In this document: positions 13,840 through 14,559 of the stretch, piece after piece
Layout of the letters: each line of letters opens with the position of its first letter
How positions within the stretch are numbered: position 1 is the stretch's first letter
NCBI GenBank assembly: GCA_016932295.1
Contig: JAFGDC010000059.1
Location: forward strand, 1 to 14,559
Reading direction: 5' to 3'
DNA: 14,559 nucleotides
Source: a candidate division CSSED10-310 bacterium
Lineage (GTDB): Bacteria > CSSED10-310 > JAFGDC01
Program-made: the position numbers and the translations under genes
The notes under the pieces: generated by a model
The model's input: only the letters and a program-made list of their open reading frames with translations
The model's database searches: none
Told to the model about the DNA's origin: nothing

Positions 13840-14559
13840 ATGAGGATTGTTGGTGCACTGTTGGTGCGCATATCCTTGATGGTCTCGATTACCGGCGCCG
13901 GAACCATTACCGTCGGTCCCGGCGGCGAAGACTATGCAACCATCCAGGAAGCGTTACCAGCCGCGCATGGAGGTGATCTGGTGCTGGTTTCTCCAGGCAC
14001 CTGCAATGGGCCGATCACCATGGCCCGTGACGTACACCTCATGAGTGCGGGCTGCACCAGCGAAGTCTTCCTTTACAACCCTTGGTACAACGCCAGCCTC
14101 GAGACCGTGCTGGACGGCGGGGCGGTGGCACCGGTGTGCGCCTGGCCGAAGGAAGCACCCTCGAGGGCTTCACCATCACGTCCGGCGGCGATGGGTACGC
14201 CGTCTATGGGCTGTATGTCTCCGCCGCCGTGATCGGAAACAGAATCGTCGATAATCGGGTGGCGGCATCTACCATCTGGGCGGCGGCCTGATCCATAAGA
14301 ACCTGGTGGCGGACAATGAGGGGACAGGAATCGAGATCGCCTACTCCAATGCCTCGATCCACTTCAACACCGTGGCTGGTAATGCAGGTTCCGGGATCAC
14401 CGCCACCAACCTGCTCGAGCAGGTCAGCGTGGATCTCGGCGGCGGTCCGGTGATCCTGGCACAGAACCTGCGACACAATCCCGCCGGCGGCCTGAGCGCC
14501 TGCACGTACGGCAACGGCGTGACGCTGGCCATCACGCCGGATGTGCGGAACCGTCCGGA
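13840..14559 (+). pseudogene. Secreted right-handed beta-helix (pectin-lyase-fold) protein, frameshifted twice, runs off right edge
   Basis: ATG 13840 has AAAGGGG six bases upstream, then a signal peptide (MRIVGALLVRISLMVSITGAG) and the typical opening of DUF1565/beta-helix proteins: TITVGPGGEDYATIQEAL, DLVLVSPGTCNGPI. The frame then breaks near 14115-14128 in a G-rich run and continues in a second frame (GTGVRLAEGSTLEGFTITSG, VIGNRIVDNR). It breaks again near 14258 and continues in the third frame to the edge (GGIYHLGGGLIHKNLVADN, GTGIEIAYSNASIHFNTVAG). Both breaks fit one missing base each, so they are either real mutations or homopolymer-type sequencing errors. Restored, it is a normal N-terminal half of a beta-helix protein. 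These bind or cleave polysaccharides, or act as surface proteins; no catalytic site can be judged here. Whether it also ends in the shared C-terminal domain lies outside the window. Confidence 0.7.

Overview
The window looks like a piece of a GC-rich, uncultivated Gram-negative-type bacterium, probably a metagenome contig. That is an inference from three things: large Sec-exported multidomain proteins, Thr/Pro-rich 'TPTRT' linkers, and a HlyD-type periplasmic adaptor. I cannot assign a phylum from sequence alone.

Region 1 (1-9474, minus strand) is one tightly packed operon read right to left. The order is a CotH-family secretory kinase with lamin-tail domains (9474-6877), two tandem arylsulfotransferase-like beta-propellers (6818-5094 and 5034-2986), a protein with three lamin-tail domains (2951-1164), a four-helix DUF4956 membrane protein (1144-464), and the start of a HlyD/membrane-fusion protein (458 to beyond the left edge). 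Gaps are 58, 59, 34, 19 and 5 bases, so co-transcription is very likely. The four exported proteins all end in the same roughly 115-residue C-terminal domain, which I do not recognise. It is attached to a kinase, two sulfotransferases and a binding-type protein, and also to a decayed gene at 12.3-12.9 kb. This shared tail is the most interesting feature: it behaves like a portable sorting, anchoring or surface-binding module.

Region 2 (9475-10526) is non-coding, with an AT-rich candidate promoter for the operon, a hairpin, four tandem 22-base units and the first copy of a dispersed hairpin repeat. Region 3 (10527-11957, minus) is a B12-binding-type radical SAM enzyme with its own ribosome binding site.

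Region 4 (11958-14559) is a decay or low-quality zone on the plus strand. It holds a frameshifted gene remnant whose middle resembles the end of a gingipain-like (C25) peptidase and whose end is the shared tail. One frame break is explained exactly by one extra copy of an 11-base tandem repeat. It also holds two more copies of the dispersed hairpin repeat and a twice-frameshifted right-handed beta-helix protein running off the right edge.

Working model (inference): the operon makes an exported set that adds phosphate and sulfate to secreted or surface substrates and displays adhesive lamin-tail domains. The DUF4956 protein and adaptor would supply the membrane part, and the common C-terminal domain would direct the proteins to the same place.
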